Part shown: positions 35,695-43,555 of the stretch, piece by piece
Position numbering within the stretch: position 1 is the stretch's first letter
Layout of the letters: every line of letters starts with the position of its first letter
From: JAFGRU01 sp016934985
Lineage (GTDB): Bacteria > Desulfobacterota > Desulfuromonadia > Desulfuromonadales > JAAYDE01
NCBI GenBank assembly: GCA_963665045.2
Contig: CAXXJQ010000006.1
Coordinates: 372,001-436,000, forward strand
DNA length: 64,000 nt
Direction of reading: 5' to 3'
Position numbers and translations under genes: made by a program
Notes under the pieces: model-generated
The model's database searches: none
Told to the model about the DNA's origin: nothing
What the model saw: only the letters and a program-made list of their open reading frames with translations

Positions 35695-36822
35695 ATGAAT
35701 TCCAAACTTTCATTCCATCTCCCGAAATTTAATTTTTCCTGGTTGAAATGGGCCGGTTTTCTCGCCTGGGCTTTTCTGTTCGCCAGTTGCAGTTCAATCA
35801 ACTATTTTGGGGAAGCCATAAGCGGTCATTTTGAAATCCTCCGGAAAGCTGAACCCATCGATGAGGTTATTGCCAGGGATACCACCGGACCAGAGCTGAA
35901 AAAAACTCTGCAAAACATCAAGGAAGCCCGCGCATTCGCCGCCAATGAGCTTCTCCTCCCCGACAATGGAAGCTACAACCGCTACGCGGATATCGACCGG
36001 GAATGCGTAACCTGGAACGTCATTGCCGCCGAGGAATTTTCCGTAGACCCAGAGGAATGGTGCTTTCCGGTTGCCGGATGTGTCAGTTACAAAGGCTTTT
36101 TTGACCGCGGCAAGGCGAAGCAGTATGCGACGGAATTGTCAAAAAAGGGCATGGACATTTATGTGGCAGGTGCTATCGCCTATTCCACCCTTGGCTGGTT
36201 TGACGACCCGGTTCTAAGCACCATGCTCTCCCGCAGTGAAGCACACTACATCGGCGTTCTTTTTCACGAACTCGCCCACCAGAAATTGTATATTGAAAAT
36301 GACACCGCTTTCAATGAAGCCTTTGCCACCAGTGTTGCCGAGGAGGGTATCAGACGCTGGTTTGCCAGAACCGGTAACGGTGACGCCTATCAGGAATTTC
36401 TTATCTCCCAAAAACGAAGCAGGGAATTTAATGATCTGATCCTGGGTGCCCGTGAAAAATTACAGTCTCTCTACAACCAAAAACTCAGCCCCAAGCTGAT
36501 GCGCAGCCAAAAGCAGGAAATCTTCCATCAATTGCAGCTTGATTACAGGGAGTTAAAGAAACACTGGGGTGGGGATGGTAGGTACGATGCCTGGATGTCC
36601 AAAAAACTGAATAATGCCCACCTTGCTCTTGTGGCCACCTACAATGACCTAGTGCCGATATTCCGCCTGATGCTTGTACGGTCCAACGGCGATCTGAAAT
36701 CTTTTTATGACAGAACCGCCGTCATTTCCTCTCAGCCCTACGAAAAGCGCCACCAGGTACTTAAGCAAATTTATGCTCAAAGAGAAAAGTGGAAGCCGGT
36801 TCCGACAGCCTTTTCTCCCTGA
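35695..36822 (+). CDS. Putative lipoprotein aminopeptidase (PF10023-like)
   Basis: The 375-residue protein has a hydrophobic N-terminal segment ending in the lipobox FASC (Cys32), so it should be a lipid-anchored envelope protein. It carries a gluzincin zinc site, HELAH at 191-195, followed by an acidic helix FNEAFATSVAEEG (third ligand Glu). SCSSINYFGEAISGHFEIL and YVAGAIAYSTLGWFDDPVLSTML are typical of the 'predicted aminopeptidase' family PF10023. Substrate unknown; a peptidase at the membrane is a reasonable reading. It stands upstream of an FMN-reductase gene (57 bp gap) and may share its transcript. Confidence 0.85.
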   Translation: MNSKLSFHLPKFNFSWLKWAGFLAWAFLFASCSSINYFGEAISGHFEILRKAEPIDEVIARDTTGPELKKTLQNIKEARAFAANELLLPDNGSYNRYADIDRECVTWNVIAAEEFSVDPEEWCFPVAGCVSYKGFFDRGKAKQYATELSKKGMDIYVAGAIAYSTLGWFDDPVLSTMLSRSEAHYIGVLFHELAHQKLYIENDTAFNEAFATSVAEEGIRRWFARTGNGDAYQEFLISQKRSREFNDLILGAREKLQSLYNQKLSPKLMRSQKQEIFHQLQLDYRELKKHWGGDGRYDAWMSKKLNNAHLALVATYNDLVPIFRLMLVRSNGDLKSFYDRTAVISSQPYEKRHQVLKQIYAQREKWKPVPTAFSP

Positions 36823-36878
36823 GGATTCTGAATCAAGTTGGGTTAATTTTTTTCAATCCGACACCGGAAGGAGGTTCC

Positions 36879-37463
36879 ATGAAAGTGGTCTGTCTTTTGG
36901 GCAGCCCCCGTGAAAATGGCAACAGCGCAACCGTAGCACGCCATTTTTTGCACCATGCTGAAAAGTTCGGGGCTCAAACGGAAAGCTTTTTTCTAAACGG
37001 GTTGAATATTAAAGGCTGCCAGGCCTGCAACCTCTGCAAGACAAAATATGAATCCTGTGTTCTCAACGACGGCCTCGCACCCGCTCTGGAAGCAACATTC
37101 CATGCAGATATAGTGGTTATGGCCTCTCCGGTCTATTACGGCGATGTCTCGGCTCAGCTTAAAGCCTTTATTGACCGGACCTACTCCTTTCTTGTGCCGG
37201 ACTATATCGCCAAGGCCCAGCCCAGCCGCCTTACAGAACGCAAAAAACTGGTATTCATACTCACCCAGGGACATCGCGACTCCGACTGGTTCGCCGACAT
37301 TCTGCCACGGTACCAGGACCTTTTTCACTGGACCGGGTTTGCCACCACTCACCCCATCCGGGTGGTTGACGTTTACCAACCTGGAGATGTGGACAAACGA
37401 CCTGACGTCTTTGAAAAAACTGCCGCCCTGGCTGAAAAATGGCTCGCTGGCGAAAATGCATAA
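36879..37463 (+). CDS. NADPH-dependent FMN reductase-like iron-sulfur/flavoprotein family
   Basis: The 194-residue protein starts at ATG 36879 (GGAAGGAGGT upstream) with MKVVCLLGSPRENGNSATVAR, the phosphate loop of flavodoxin-like NAD(P)H:FMN reductases. A Cys cluster follows (GCQACNLCKTKYESC), as in the iron-sulfur flavoprotein/multimeric flavodoxin WrbA-like group. VVMASPVYYGDVSAQLKAFIDRTY gives the second flavin loop. It should be a cytoplasmic flavoprotein in electron transfer. The partner is unknown. A structured repeat (R2 copy B) begins just after the stop codon. Confidence 0.85.
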   Translation: MKVVCLLGSPRENGNSATVARHFLHHAEKFGAQTESFFLNGLNIKGCQACNLCKTKYESCVLNDGLAPALEATFHADIVVMASPVYYGDVSAQLKAFIDRTYSFLVPDYIAKAQPSRLTERKKLVFILTQGHRDSDWFADILPRYQDLFHWTGFATTHPIRVVDVYQPGDVDKRPDVFEKTAALAEKWLAGENA

Positions 37464-37470
37464 TTTGGGA

Positions 37471-37572
37471 TAGCTGCCCATGGAATGGGCATCAGCCGCC
37501 CGGATGGCGGCAGCTAAGCCCCATGGATGGATTCACGCGACCCTTGGAATGGGCGTTGCCAGGCATTGTGCC
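37471..37572. repeat. Structured dispersed repeat R2, copy B
   Basis: This second copy of the R2 element begins just after the FMN-reductase gene. TGCCCAT (37475-37481) pairs with ATGGGCG (37549-37555), where copy A has CGCCTAT/ATAGGCG, so a T-A pair became C-G. The inner hairpin GCCGCC / GGCGGC (37495-37511) and the central TAAGCCCCATGGATGG are conserved. The outermost stem of copy A is not present here, though GGCATTGTGCC is. Confidence 0.75.
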
Positions 37573-37670
37573 GACAAGCTGAACAATTACAATTAAACAA
37601 ACCAAACACCGGTCAGGACTTTTGCTTTTAACAACCCTCAATTTCGGGGTTGAAAGCAGCCAAACTGTCA

Positions 37671-37706
37671 AAAAAAAGCCCGGCTCAGAGCCGGGCTGAT
37701 CTTTTT
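37671..37706 (-). terminator. Intrinsic terminator after the Gly-rich secreted-protein gene
   Basis: AGCCCGGCT (37677-37685) pairs with AGCCGGGCT (37689-37697). On the minus strand the hairpin is followed by a T7 run, ending the gene that stops at 37725; on the plus strand the T run is weaker. Confidence 0.85.
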
Positions 37707-37724
37707 CCGGATACACACGAAATA

Positions 37725-38585
37725 TTATTTTCCACCATTGCCCGCGCCGCCACCTGAACCACCATTTCCGCCGCCAGCTGAGCCCCCGCTTGCACCCTTA
37801 CCGTCGGCAGCACCCTGACCTCTTCCGGCCTCGGCCAGGCCATCAGCACTCATACCGGCACGGATTCCCCGGGCATAACCCGCTGCAAGCTTATCAGGAT
37901 TCTCGTTACTGGAGCGATGCATGAACGAATGGCGCAACGTCTTCATTTCCCTGGCCTGATAATTATTTTGCAACGCTTCCGAAACGAGATCCGCAGCATT
38001 AGCGGAACGAACCCCGACACGGGCCATGGTTCGGACCGTATTGCAAGTCTCCAAAGCCAGCTCTTCAGCCTGATTTCTGGTCATCAGTCTGGTCCTGAGC
38101 TGCAATTGTTCTCTGACAGCGTCCATGTCTTTTTCCGTCATTCCCGCGGCCAGACCCTGGGCGATGATATCGCCAAGACGGTTCGCTTGATTCCTGCTAA
38201 GAGACATCTTGCTGGCCTGCGCATAAGCAAAGGCATAACGGGAACGCACCTGCTCCATAGCCTGAACTACGGCCTTGTCCCCGACCTGCTTGGCAATTCC
38301 CTCCCTGGCTTTGCTCATGACCGGCCCCTCCGGCAAGCCTTGGCGCCTGGCCTCCATAACGACGTTCTGGGCCTCAATCATCTCTTGGTTCTGGAACCGA
38401 CTTCTCTCCATAAGTTGAACCATTTCAATAGCGTCGTCCTTTGGAATGCCCAGCCTGATCATTTCCCGGGTGTTGTTTTTCAACTCCAAAGATGCCCGGG
38501 AGGAAAGCCCCTCATCGACCTCATCGGCTAAAACCCCGGATGCTCCAAGTAATAGCATCATCAGAACAGCTGTTAACGTTTTCAT
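37725..38585 (-). CDS. Secreted helical-repeat protein with Gly-rich tail, ECF-operon target
   Basis: I do not recognise a named family. The 286-residue protein starts at ATG 38585 (GGGAGGACAT upstream) with a signal peptide (MKTLTAVLMMLLLGASGVLA). The mature part is helical with a loosely repeated unit of the form GxxxxDAxxMV..., seen at RLGIPKDDAIEMVQLMERSR, RQGLPEGPVMSKAREGIAK, AAGMTEKDMDAVREQL and IRAGMSADGLAEAGR. It ends in a low-complexity Gly/Ser/Asn tail (from about residue 250). A promoter-like sequence identical in layout to that before the ECF sigma gene lies upstream (38649-38677), so this protein is a likely target of that sigma factor. Confidence 0.75.
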   Translation of the reverse strand: MKTLTAVLMMLLLGASGVLADEVDEGLSSRASLELKNNTREMIRLGIPKDDAIEMVQLMERSRFQNQEMIEAQNVVMEARRQGLPEGPVMSKAREGIAKQVGDKAVVQAMEQVRSRYAFAYAQASKMSLSRNQANRLGDIIAQGLAAGMTEKDMDAVREQLQLRTRLMTRNQAEELALETCNTVRTMARVGVRSANAADLVSEALQNNYQAREMKTLRHSFMHRSSNENPDKLAAGYARGIRAGMSADGLAEAGRGQGAADGKGASGGSAGGGNGGSGGGAGNGGK

Positions 38586-38648
38586 AATGTCCTCCCAGTC
38601 ATATTTTGTCCCCAACAAGGGGGACTGCCAATTTGTTTCTTTTCAACT

Positions 38649-38677
38649 ATAAACGGGCAGGCGACCAAAAGGTTACA
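38649..38677 (-). promoter_or_regulatory. Putative ECF-sigma promoter of the secreted-protein gene
   Basis: Read on the minus strand: TGTAACCTTTTG, then 10 nt, then CGTTTAT. GTAACC is separated by 15 nt from CGTT, exactly as in the copy before the sigma gene. The -35-like element overlaps the stop codon of the lipoprotein gene. About 63 nt separate it from the ATG, leaving room for a leader with an SD. Confidence 0.7.
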
Positions 38678-38993
38678 GTCCCGGCTCATATAGGCAGTTT
38701 TGCATTCCAAAATCATCGTATTCCCGCATCCGGCAATCCGGGATGTAAATCTTTCCGTCGACAAAATAAAAATAGCCAAACCCCTGCCCCGCGGGCACCG
38801 AAATTTCCCAGGTTTTCAGATCGGCTTGTTTTGCCTCATGAACTTTAAAACCGTCCAGTGACGATGCAAAACCCACTCGGGAGACATCCTCCAGTTTTAG
38901 ATAAAGGTGCAGATTTTCACCACTTATCTCGTGGTAATGGCTGGCACAGCCGAAAAGAACGAAAAACAGCAAAAAATAAAACCACCGCCTCAT
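38673..38993 (-). CDS. Small lipoprotein with CBM48/E-set-like domain
   Basis: The 106-residue protein has a lipoprotein signal (MRRWFYFLLFFVLFGC, lipid Cys16). The rest (~25-106) resembles the E-set domain of the upstream anti-sigma-like protein: a Trp-Glu strand start (TWEISVPAG), YFYFVDGK, PD, then REYDDFGMQN near the end, compared with YWEARLALPAG, YFYVLDGR, ADP and REKDDFGGEN there. It is thus a second, diverged copy of the glycogen-binding-like fold, probably anchored in a membrane facing the periplasm. The gene overlaps the anti-sigma gene by 4 nt. Carbohydrate binding is not established; residue conservation suggests a shared ligand or partner. Confidence 0.75.
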   Translation of the reverse strand: MRRWFYFLLFFVLFGCASHYHEISGENLHLYLKLEDVSRVGFASSLDGFKVHEAKQADLKTWEISVPAGQGFGYFYFVDGKIYIPDCRMREYDDFGMQNCLYEPGL

Positions 38994-39589
38994 ATGGAGT
39001 GCTCCACATTCAGCACGGTATTTTCTCCACCGAAATCATCTTTTTCCCGGGTTTGAACGGTCGGATCCGCAACCTGCCGACGGCCATCCAGAACATAGAA
39101 ATAGCGATGCTCCCCGGCAGGAAGAGCAAGTCTGGCCTCCCAGTAACCGGAAACGCCCACCGGCCGCATGGGAATTCGCTGCCATGATGTGAAAGTGCCG
39201 GAGATCTCCACCTGTGCCATCTCCGGCTCGTAAATAATGAAACGGTTTCGTGTAAGACCCGCCGAAGGCTCAGAAGACATATTGGCAAACACGAAGAGGA
39301 CTAGAATAGCCGCAGCCGCAGCCCAACCTGCCAAGGGTCGAAACCATGGCCCAAAAGCAAAAAGTGAACGCCTTTCACTTGGTGGGCTCTTCCCGGACAG
39401 AGAACCGGCCAAGCTTTCCTCAAAAGCCGGAACCTTGTCGGCCACTCTCAAGCGCAACTTCTTTTCCTGGCGCAGAAGGGTCAAAGCCTCTTCCTTAAAG
39501 ACGCCATCGGCGTAAATCTTTTCGACAAAGCCAATCTTTTCGTCAAGATCCATTTCATCATCAATGAAAAGGCTGATCCAATAGTCCAT
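38990..39589 (-). CDS. Anti-sigma-like membrane protein with periplasmic CBM48 (AMPK glycogen-binding) domain
   Basis: The 199-residue protein has a cytoplasmic N-terminal helical part (1-86; DYWISLFIDDEMDLDEKIGF resembles anti-sigma domains, though without a zinc His/Cys motif). A single TM at about 87-104 follows, then a C-terminal E-set domain of the CBM48/AMPK beta type (115-196) with VEISGTFTSWQRIPM, GYWEARLALPAGEHRYFYVLDG and DP..REKDDFGGENTVLN. Its gene overlaps the sigma gene by 1 nt (TGATG) and the lipoprotein gene by 4 nt. By context it should hold the ECF sigma factor inactive until its outer domain meets a signal. The signal is unknown; a glycan is an obvious hypothesis. Confidence 0.85.
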   Translation of the reverse strand: MDYWISLFIDDEMDLDEKIGFVEKIYADGVFKEEALTLLRQEKKLRLRVADKVPAFEESLAGSLSGKSPPSERRSLFAFGPWFRPLAGWAAAAAILVLFVFANMSSEPSAGLTRNRFIIYEPEMAQVEISGTFTSWQRIPMRPVGVSGYWEARLALPAGEHRYFYVLDGRRQVADPTVQTREKDDFGGENTVLNVEHSI

Positions 39590-40074
39590 CAGTCTCCTCC
39601 CGCGTTGAGAATCGTTTTAAGTTTAAGCCTGGCACGGTGCACCTTCACTTTGACGTGGGATTCACTGATGTCGAGGATGCGGCCGATTTCCCGGTAGCTG
39701 CAATCACCCCCTGCTACCAGGGCCAGGACTTCCCTGTCGTTGGGACTCAATTGCTGCAAAGCCCCAATCATTTGACGGTATTCCTCCCGAATCAGAACAT
39801 GGTGCTCACCGTCAGCGAAGCAATCTTCGGAATGATTTTCCGGCATTACCCCTATTTTATCTGGTTTTTTGCGCCGCGATTCATCAAGTACCAGGTTGCG
39901 AGCAATGGTATATAGAAGTGATGTTTTCTCCTCAATATGCCGATAATGCTCGAAAAAGCGCAGAAAGCTTTCCTGCATAATATCGCCGGCCAGGTGGTAA
40001 TCACCGGTCATGCGCAGCAAATAGTAAAAAAGCCTGGCATTGTGTTTTTCGTAGAACTGCCGGTAATTATCCAT
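39589..40074 (-). CDS. ECF-type RNA polymerase sigma factor
   Basis: The 161-residue product has sigma region 2 (LFYYLLRMTGDYHLAGDIMQESFLRFFEHY, about residues 14-43, in split form) and region 4 (LSPNDREVLALVAGGDCSYREIGRILDISESHVKVKVHRAR, about 112-152), with no region 3, as in ECF sigma factors. It directs RNA polymerase to a small promoter set. The gene begins only about 8 nt after a CGTTAT -10-like element and lacks an SD, so the autoregulated transcript would be nearly leaderless. Anti-sigma-like, lipoprotein and secreted-protein genes follow on the same strand with overlaps. I cannot assign the ECF group. Confidence 0.92.
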   Translation of the reverse strand: MDNYRQFYEKHNARLFYYLLRMTGDYHLAGDIMQESFLRFFEHYRHIEEKTSLLYTIARNLVLDESRRKKPDKIGVMPENHSEDCFADGEHHVLIREEYRQMIGALQQLSPNDREVLALVAGGDCSYREIGRILDISESHVKVKVHRARLKLKTILNAGGD

Positions 40075-40082
40075 ACACTTTC

Positions 40083-40110
40083 ATAACGTCCAACAAAGCA
40101 AAAGGTTACA
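40083..40110 (-). promoter_or_regulatory. Putative autoregulated ECF-sigma promoter
   Basis: Read on the minus strand: TGTAACCTTTTG, then 10 nt, then CGTTAT, 8 nt before the sigma-gene ATG. The -35-like part is identical over 12 nt, and the 15-nt GTAACC-to-CGTT spacing is the same, as in the promoter at 38649-38677. This is the pattern expected of an ECF factor that drives its own operon. Confidence 0.75.
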
Positions 40111-40512
40111 ACAACAGGATAGCTTTTTCCGAACCTCACCTTTTTTTTCTGAAGCGCTCTTCTTTTCTTTCTACCATTCCACAGTCCTTTTACTGAAGCC
40201 CCGCACTCCGACTGAGCAGCAGCACGTATAATACGTCTAATGATATCTTCCAAAACACTTTTCCTTATCCTTTTCCTGCCGAATACGCAACCGCTTCAAA
40301 GTGAAATCAAGTCTATTTAACTCGAAACGATTGACAAGAGGTTTCCTCAAAAATTAATGAAACGGATAATTCATACCTGAGCGGCATCGCTTATTAAACG
40401 GCATCAATCCTCAAGTATTTTGACTTTACCGGCCAAGTTTCGCCATGTAATATGAAGGAATTAGAAATTAACAAACATATTGTCTGATGTTGAAAGCTTC
40501 AGGAGGGAAAAG
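40111..40512. other. Intergenic region between divergent sigma and HD-domain genes
   Basis: About 400 bp with no supported gene. The sigma-gene promoter lies at its left edge. A TATAAT hexamer at 40227 has no matching -35, so I do not call a promoter there. Confidence 0.4.
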
Positions 40513-41079
40513 ATGTCTTACGGAATGGCCAGAGATGACGCTCTTTCGCTGGTTAATGAACACCTCAAGAATCCCAATATGATCAAACACTGCCTCGCCA
40601 CCGAAGCAGTCATGAAAGCCCTTGCTGAAAAACTGGGCGAAAATCCTGAAAAATGGGGGTTGGCCGGGCTTCTTCACGACCTTGACGCCGAAGCGACGGC
40701 AGACGATCTTTCGATTCACACCCACGAAACTGTCAAAATATTAAAGGGGAAGGGGCTCAATGACGAAATCATTGAAGCCATCCGGCTTCATAATGAACAC
40801 GCCCATCCGGAAAAACGCTCTACTGTTTTTCAACACGCACTGGCTGCCGGCGAAACCATTACAGGACTGATCATTGCCACAGCCCTGGTCTACCCGGACA
40901 AAAAACTTGCCAGCGTCAAGGCCAAGTCGGTCAAAAAACGTTTTAAAGAAAAGGCCTTCGCTGCCGGGGCCAACAGGGATATTATTCGGGAATGTGAAAA
41001 ATGCGGCCTGGAGCTTGGGGATTTTGCCGAACTCTGCCTGACGGCTATGCAGGGGATTTCCGACGATCTTGGTTTGTGA
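40513..41079 (+). CDS. HD-domain phosphohydrolase (HDIG-related)
   Basis: The 188-residue protein starts at ATG 40513, directly after AGGAGGGAA; a TTG further upstream lies before the SD and is not used. HD-superfamily metal ligands are visible: H in NMIKHCLATE, HD in AGLLHDLDAE, then SIHTHETV and RLHNEHAHP. Family members hydrolyse phosphate esters, often of nucleotides or cyclic dinucleotides; the substrate here is not known. A long hairpin without a U tract (GAGGGGGCC / GGCCCCCTC, about 41146-41168) follows the gene. Confidence 0.85.
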   Translation: MSYGMARDDALSLVNEHLKNPNMIKHCLATEAVMKALAEKLGENPEKWGLAGLLHDLDAEATADDLSIHTHETVKILKGKGLNDEIIEAIRLHNEHAHPEKRSTVFQHALAAGETITGLIIATALVYPDKKLASVKAKSVKKRFKEKAFAAGANRDIIRECEKCGLELGDFAELCLTAMQGISDDLGL

Positions 41080-41248
41080 ACAGCGGGAAAAATCGTATGA
41101 TTTTGGTGATATTCTGGAGTGAACAGCAAAAGAGAATGCTGGCTGAGGGGGCCTGATTGGCCCCCTCACGCAAACTGATTTTAGAAAAGGGGATTGCTAG
41201 CAAACAATAGCTGGAATTTTATGCGATTAAAGTGGTAGGTTTCCTTTT

Positions 41249-41437
41249 TCACAGAGGCTTGGGATCACAGACGTATTCAGCCCGGGCAACTTTTGCACCG
41301 CATTTACCACATTCGAATTTTTGCTCGGCGGTGTAAACTTTAATCTGGCCGGCGCCAACATAGCCTCTTTTTTTCAATGCACAGATATGAATATGAGCAA
41401 CATCCTGTTCTTTTCCACAATTAGCACATTTAGCCAT
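41249..41437 (-). CDS. Small zinc-ribbon protein
   Basis: The 62-residue product begins MAKCANCGKEQDV and ends FECGKCGAKVARAEYVC, with two CxxC pairs bracketing a short beta-rich middle, which is a zinc-ribbon layout. AAGGAGGT lies 5 nt before the ATG, a strong ribosome site. No partner gene is adjacent on the same strand. It is probably a small cytoplasmic zinc protein with a protein- or nucleic-acid-binding role; the function is not known. Confidence 0.75.
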   Translation of the reverse strand: MAKCANCGKEQDVAHIHICALKKRGYVGAGQIKVYTAEQKFECGKCGAKVARAEYVCDPKPL

Positions 41438-41598
41438 AGTAACCTCCTTAGCTCCATCGTTTTCGCTAAAATATTGTTAAAACATAGTTCTGAAAACCCC
41501 TTTTCCCGATTTGGAAAAGTATCATTTGGCCATTTCCCTGTCAATACTTTCAAAGAACCCAGACACATTTTAAAAAACTAATATCGCCGTTTTCATTT

Positions 41599-42357
41599 AT
41601 GAATCCTACTGAACTGAAAAAACTTCTTCATGCCCTCCAGGCAGGAGAAATTTCCCTGGCTGAAGCGGAAAAAAAACTTTTGGGTCTCCCCTTTCAGGAC
41701 CTCGGCATGGCCCAGATCGATCATCATCGCGAGTTGCGTCAGGGCTTTCCCGAGGTCGTTTTCGGGGAGAATAAGGAATGCGACCAACTTGATGCCATTG
41801 TCAAAGCCATGCAGGACAAAAACTCCAATATACTGGTAACCCGTCTTTCAAAAGAAAAAGGGGCCTTCCTGCTGGGGAACCATCCCGATGGGCACTACGA
41901 TACTCTAAGCCGCACGTTCGTCATCGAACAAAATCCGACAGCGAAAAAAAGCCAAGGGAAGATTTTGATCATCTGTGCCGGGACATCCGATCTGCCCGTC
42001 GCCAGAGAGGCCGCCGTCACCGCAAGAATTTTCGGCAATGAGGTGGAAGAGCTGATCGATGTCGGCGTCGCCGGTCTGCATCGTCTGTTGTCGAAAACAG
42101 ATAAACTGCGGGAGGCATCGGTCATCATTGTCGTGGCCGGGTTCGAAGGAGCGCTCCCCTCCGTTGTCGGCGGCATGGTTGCGGTTCCGGTAATCGCAGT
42201 TCCCACCTCCGTCGGTTACGGCGCTTCGTTCGGTGGCCTCGCAGCCCTCCTCGGCATGCTCAACTCATGTGCCAGCGGCGTGACGGTCGTCAACATCGAC
42301 AACGGTTTCGGAGCCGCCTGCGCCGCCACGCGCATCAATCAAACAGGATTTAAATGA
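41599..42357 (+). CDS. larB: Nickel-pincer cofactor biosynthesis protein LarB
   Basis: LarB carboxylates and hydrolyses nicotinic acid adenine dinucleotide at the start of the nickel-pincer nucleotide cofactor pathway. The 252-residue product is of full length, with an N-terminal helical part (LKKLLHALQAGEISLAEAEK), then the AIR-carboxylase-like domain: ILIICAGTSDLPVAREAAVT, VGVAGLHRLL, VIIVVAGFEGALPSVVGG, VPTSVGYGASFGG. The next gene, larC, overlaps by 4 nt. LarE (sulfur insertion) and LarA-type enzymes are not in this window. Confidence 0.93.
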   Translation: MNPTELKKLLHALQAGEISLAEAEKKLLGLPFQDLGMAQIDHHRELRQGFPEVVFGENKECDQLDAIVKAMQDKNSNILVTRLSKEKGAFLLGNHPDGHYDTLSRTFVIEQNPTAKKSQGKILIICAGTSDLPVAREAAVTARIFGNEVEELIDVGVAGLHRLLSKTDKLREASVIIVVAGFEGALPSVVGGMVAVPVIAVPTSVGYGASFGGLAALLGMLNSCASGVTVVNIDNGFGAACAATRINQTGFK

Positions 42358-43550
42358 CCGGAATAAAAAGGATACTCTATCTCGATACTTTTTCAGGCAT
42401 CTCCGGCGACATGTTTCTCGGCCTGCTGATCGATCTCGGCGTCAGCCTTGATGACATTCGGAGATCGCTGGAAACTCTTAACCTCGCCGGTTGGGAAATT
42501 TCGACGAGGCGGGAAAAACGCCGAGGCATCGAAGGCAGCCGGGTTGTCATTGCAATCCAGGAGCAACATCACCATCGCACTTGGGGGGACATCCGAATTC
42601 TCATTGAAAAAAGTCGCCTCGAACCCGATATCCGCGAATGTGCCTTGAAAATTTTTCAGTGTATCGCCCGGGCGGAAGCCAAAATCCACGGCGTGACGGA
42701 AGACCAGGTGCATTTTCATGAGGTGGGGTCTGTCGACTCCATCATCGATATTGTAGGCTCGGCGGTTGGCCTGTTTCTCCTCGGCAACCCCGAAATCGTT
42801 TCCACCCCGCTGCCATTCTCCACAGGAACGGTCCGCTGCGCTCATGGCAATTATCCCCTCCCGGCACCGGCCACCCTGGAAATCCTCCAGGGCCTGCCTC
42901 TCGTCGACAGCGGCCTGAGCCATGAACTCGTCACGCCAACCGGCGCCGCCATTGCCGCCACATTAGCGACCTTCTGCCCTTTTCCGGACATGACCATTGA
43001 AAAAACCGGTTACGGTGTCGGCAGCCGCGATATTTCCGAGCAGCCCAACCTTCTGCGCGGAATTCTCGGACGGCGGGCAGCGCCGGGCTTGGAAAAGGAT
43101 CATGTCGCGGTTCTCGAAACCAATCTTGACGACAGCAGCGCCGAATGGCTCGGCGCCCTGATGGAACGCCTGTTCGAGAGCGGCGCCCTCGATGTTTCCT
43201 TTGCACCTGTTCAAATGAAAAAAAACCGCCCCGGCGTAAAGATAACGGTTATTTCCGAGCCTTGGAACGCTCAAAACCTGAGCCGGCTGATAATGCGGGA
43301 AACCAGTGCTATCGGGGTTCGCAGACACAACGCCGAACGCCTGAAACTTCATCGGGAGAATCATATCTTCGCCTCTTCCCTGGGGGAGGTTTCACTAAAA
43401 CTGGTTTTCGAAGGGGAGGACATCCTGCGTATTTCGCCCGAATACGAATGCTGCCGCCGCATTGCCCGGCAAAAGGACATCCCTCTTCCCGAGGTTTATC
43501 GTCTTATCAACCAGGAAGCGGAACAACGGTTCCGCCCCTCAAAAAGCTGA
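42354..43550 (+). CDS. larC: Nickel insertion protein LarC
   Basis: LarC inserts nickel into the pincer cofactor using CTP. This 398-residue version is one intact frame, unlike the split larC of Lactobacillus plantarum. Family segments are YLDTFSGISGDMFLGLLIDLG at the N-terminus, the His-rich QEQHHHRTWGDI, HFHEVGSVDSIIDIVGSAVG, the PLPFSTGTVRCAHGNYPLPAPA motif, and VLETNLDDSSAEW at the start of the C-terminal half. It overlaps larB by 4 nt. pgpA follows 5 bp later, so the genes share a transcript. Confidence 0.93.
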   Translation: MTGIKRILYLDTFSGISGDMFLGLLIDLGVSLDDIRRSLETLNLAGWEISTRREKRRGIEGSRVVIAIQEQHHHRTWGDIRILIEKSRLEPDIRECALKIFQCIARAEAKIHGVTEDQVHFHEVGSVDSIIDIVGSAVGLFLLGNPEIVSTPLPFSTGTVRCAHGNYPLPAPATLEILQGLPLVDSGLSHELVTPTGAAIAATLATFCPFPDMTIEKTGYGVGSRDISEQPNLLRGILGRRAAPGLEKDHVAVLETNLDDSSAEWLGALMERLFESGALDVSFAPVQMKKNRPGVKITVISEPWNAQNLSRLIMRETSAIGVRRHNAERLKLHRENHIFASSLGEVSLKLVFEGEDILRISPEYECCRRIARQKDIPLPEVYRLINQEAEQRFRPSKS

Positions 43551-43555
43551 CAGAC

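Noticed and set aside
41144..41168. GC-rich hairpin after the HD-domain gene as a terminator
   Set aside because: The stem is strong but no U tract follows on either strand.
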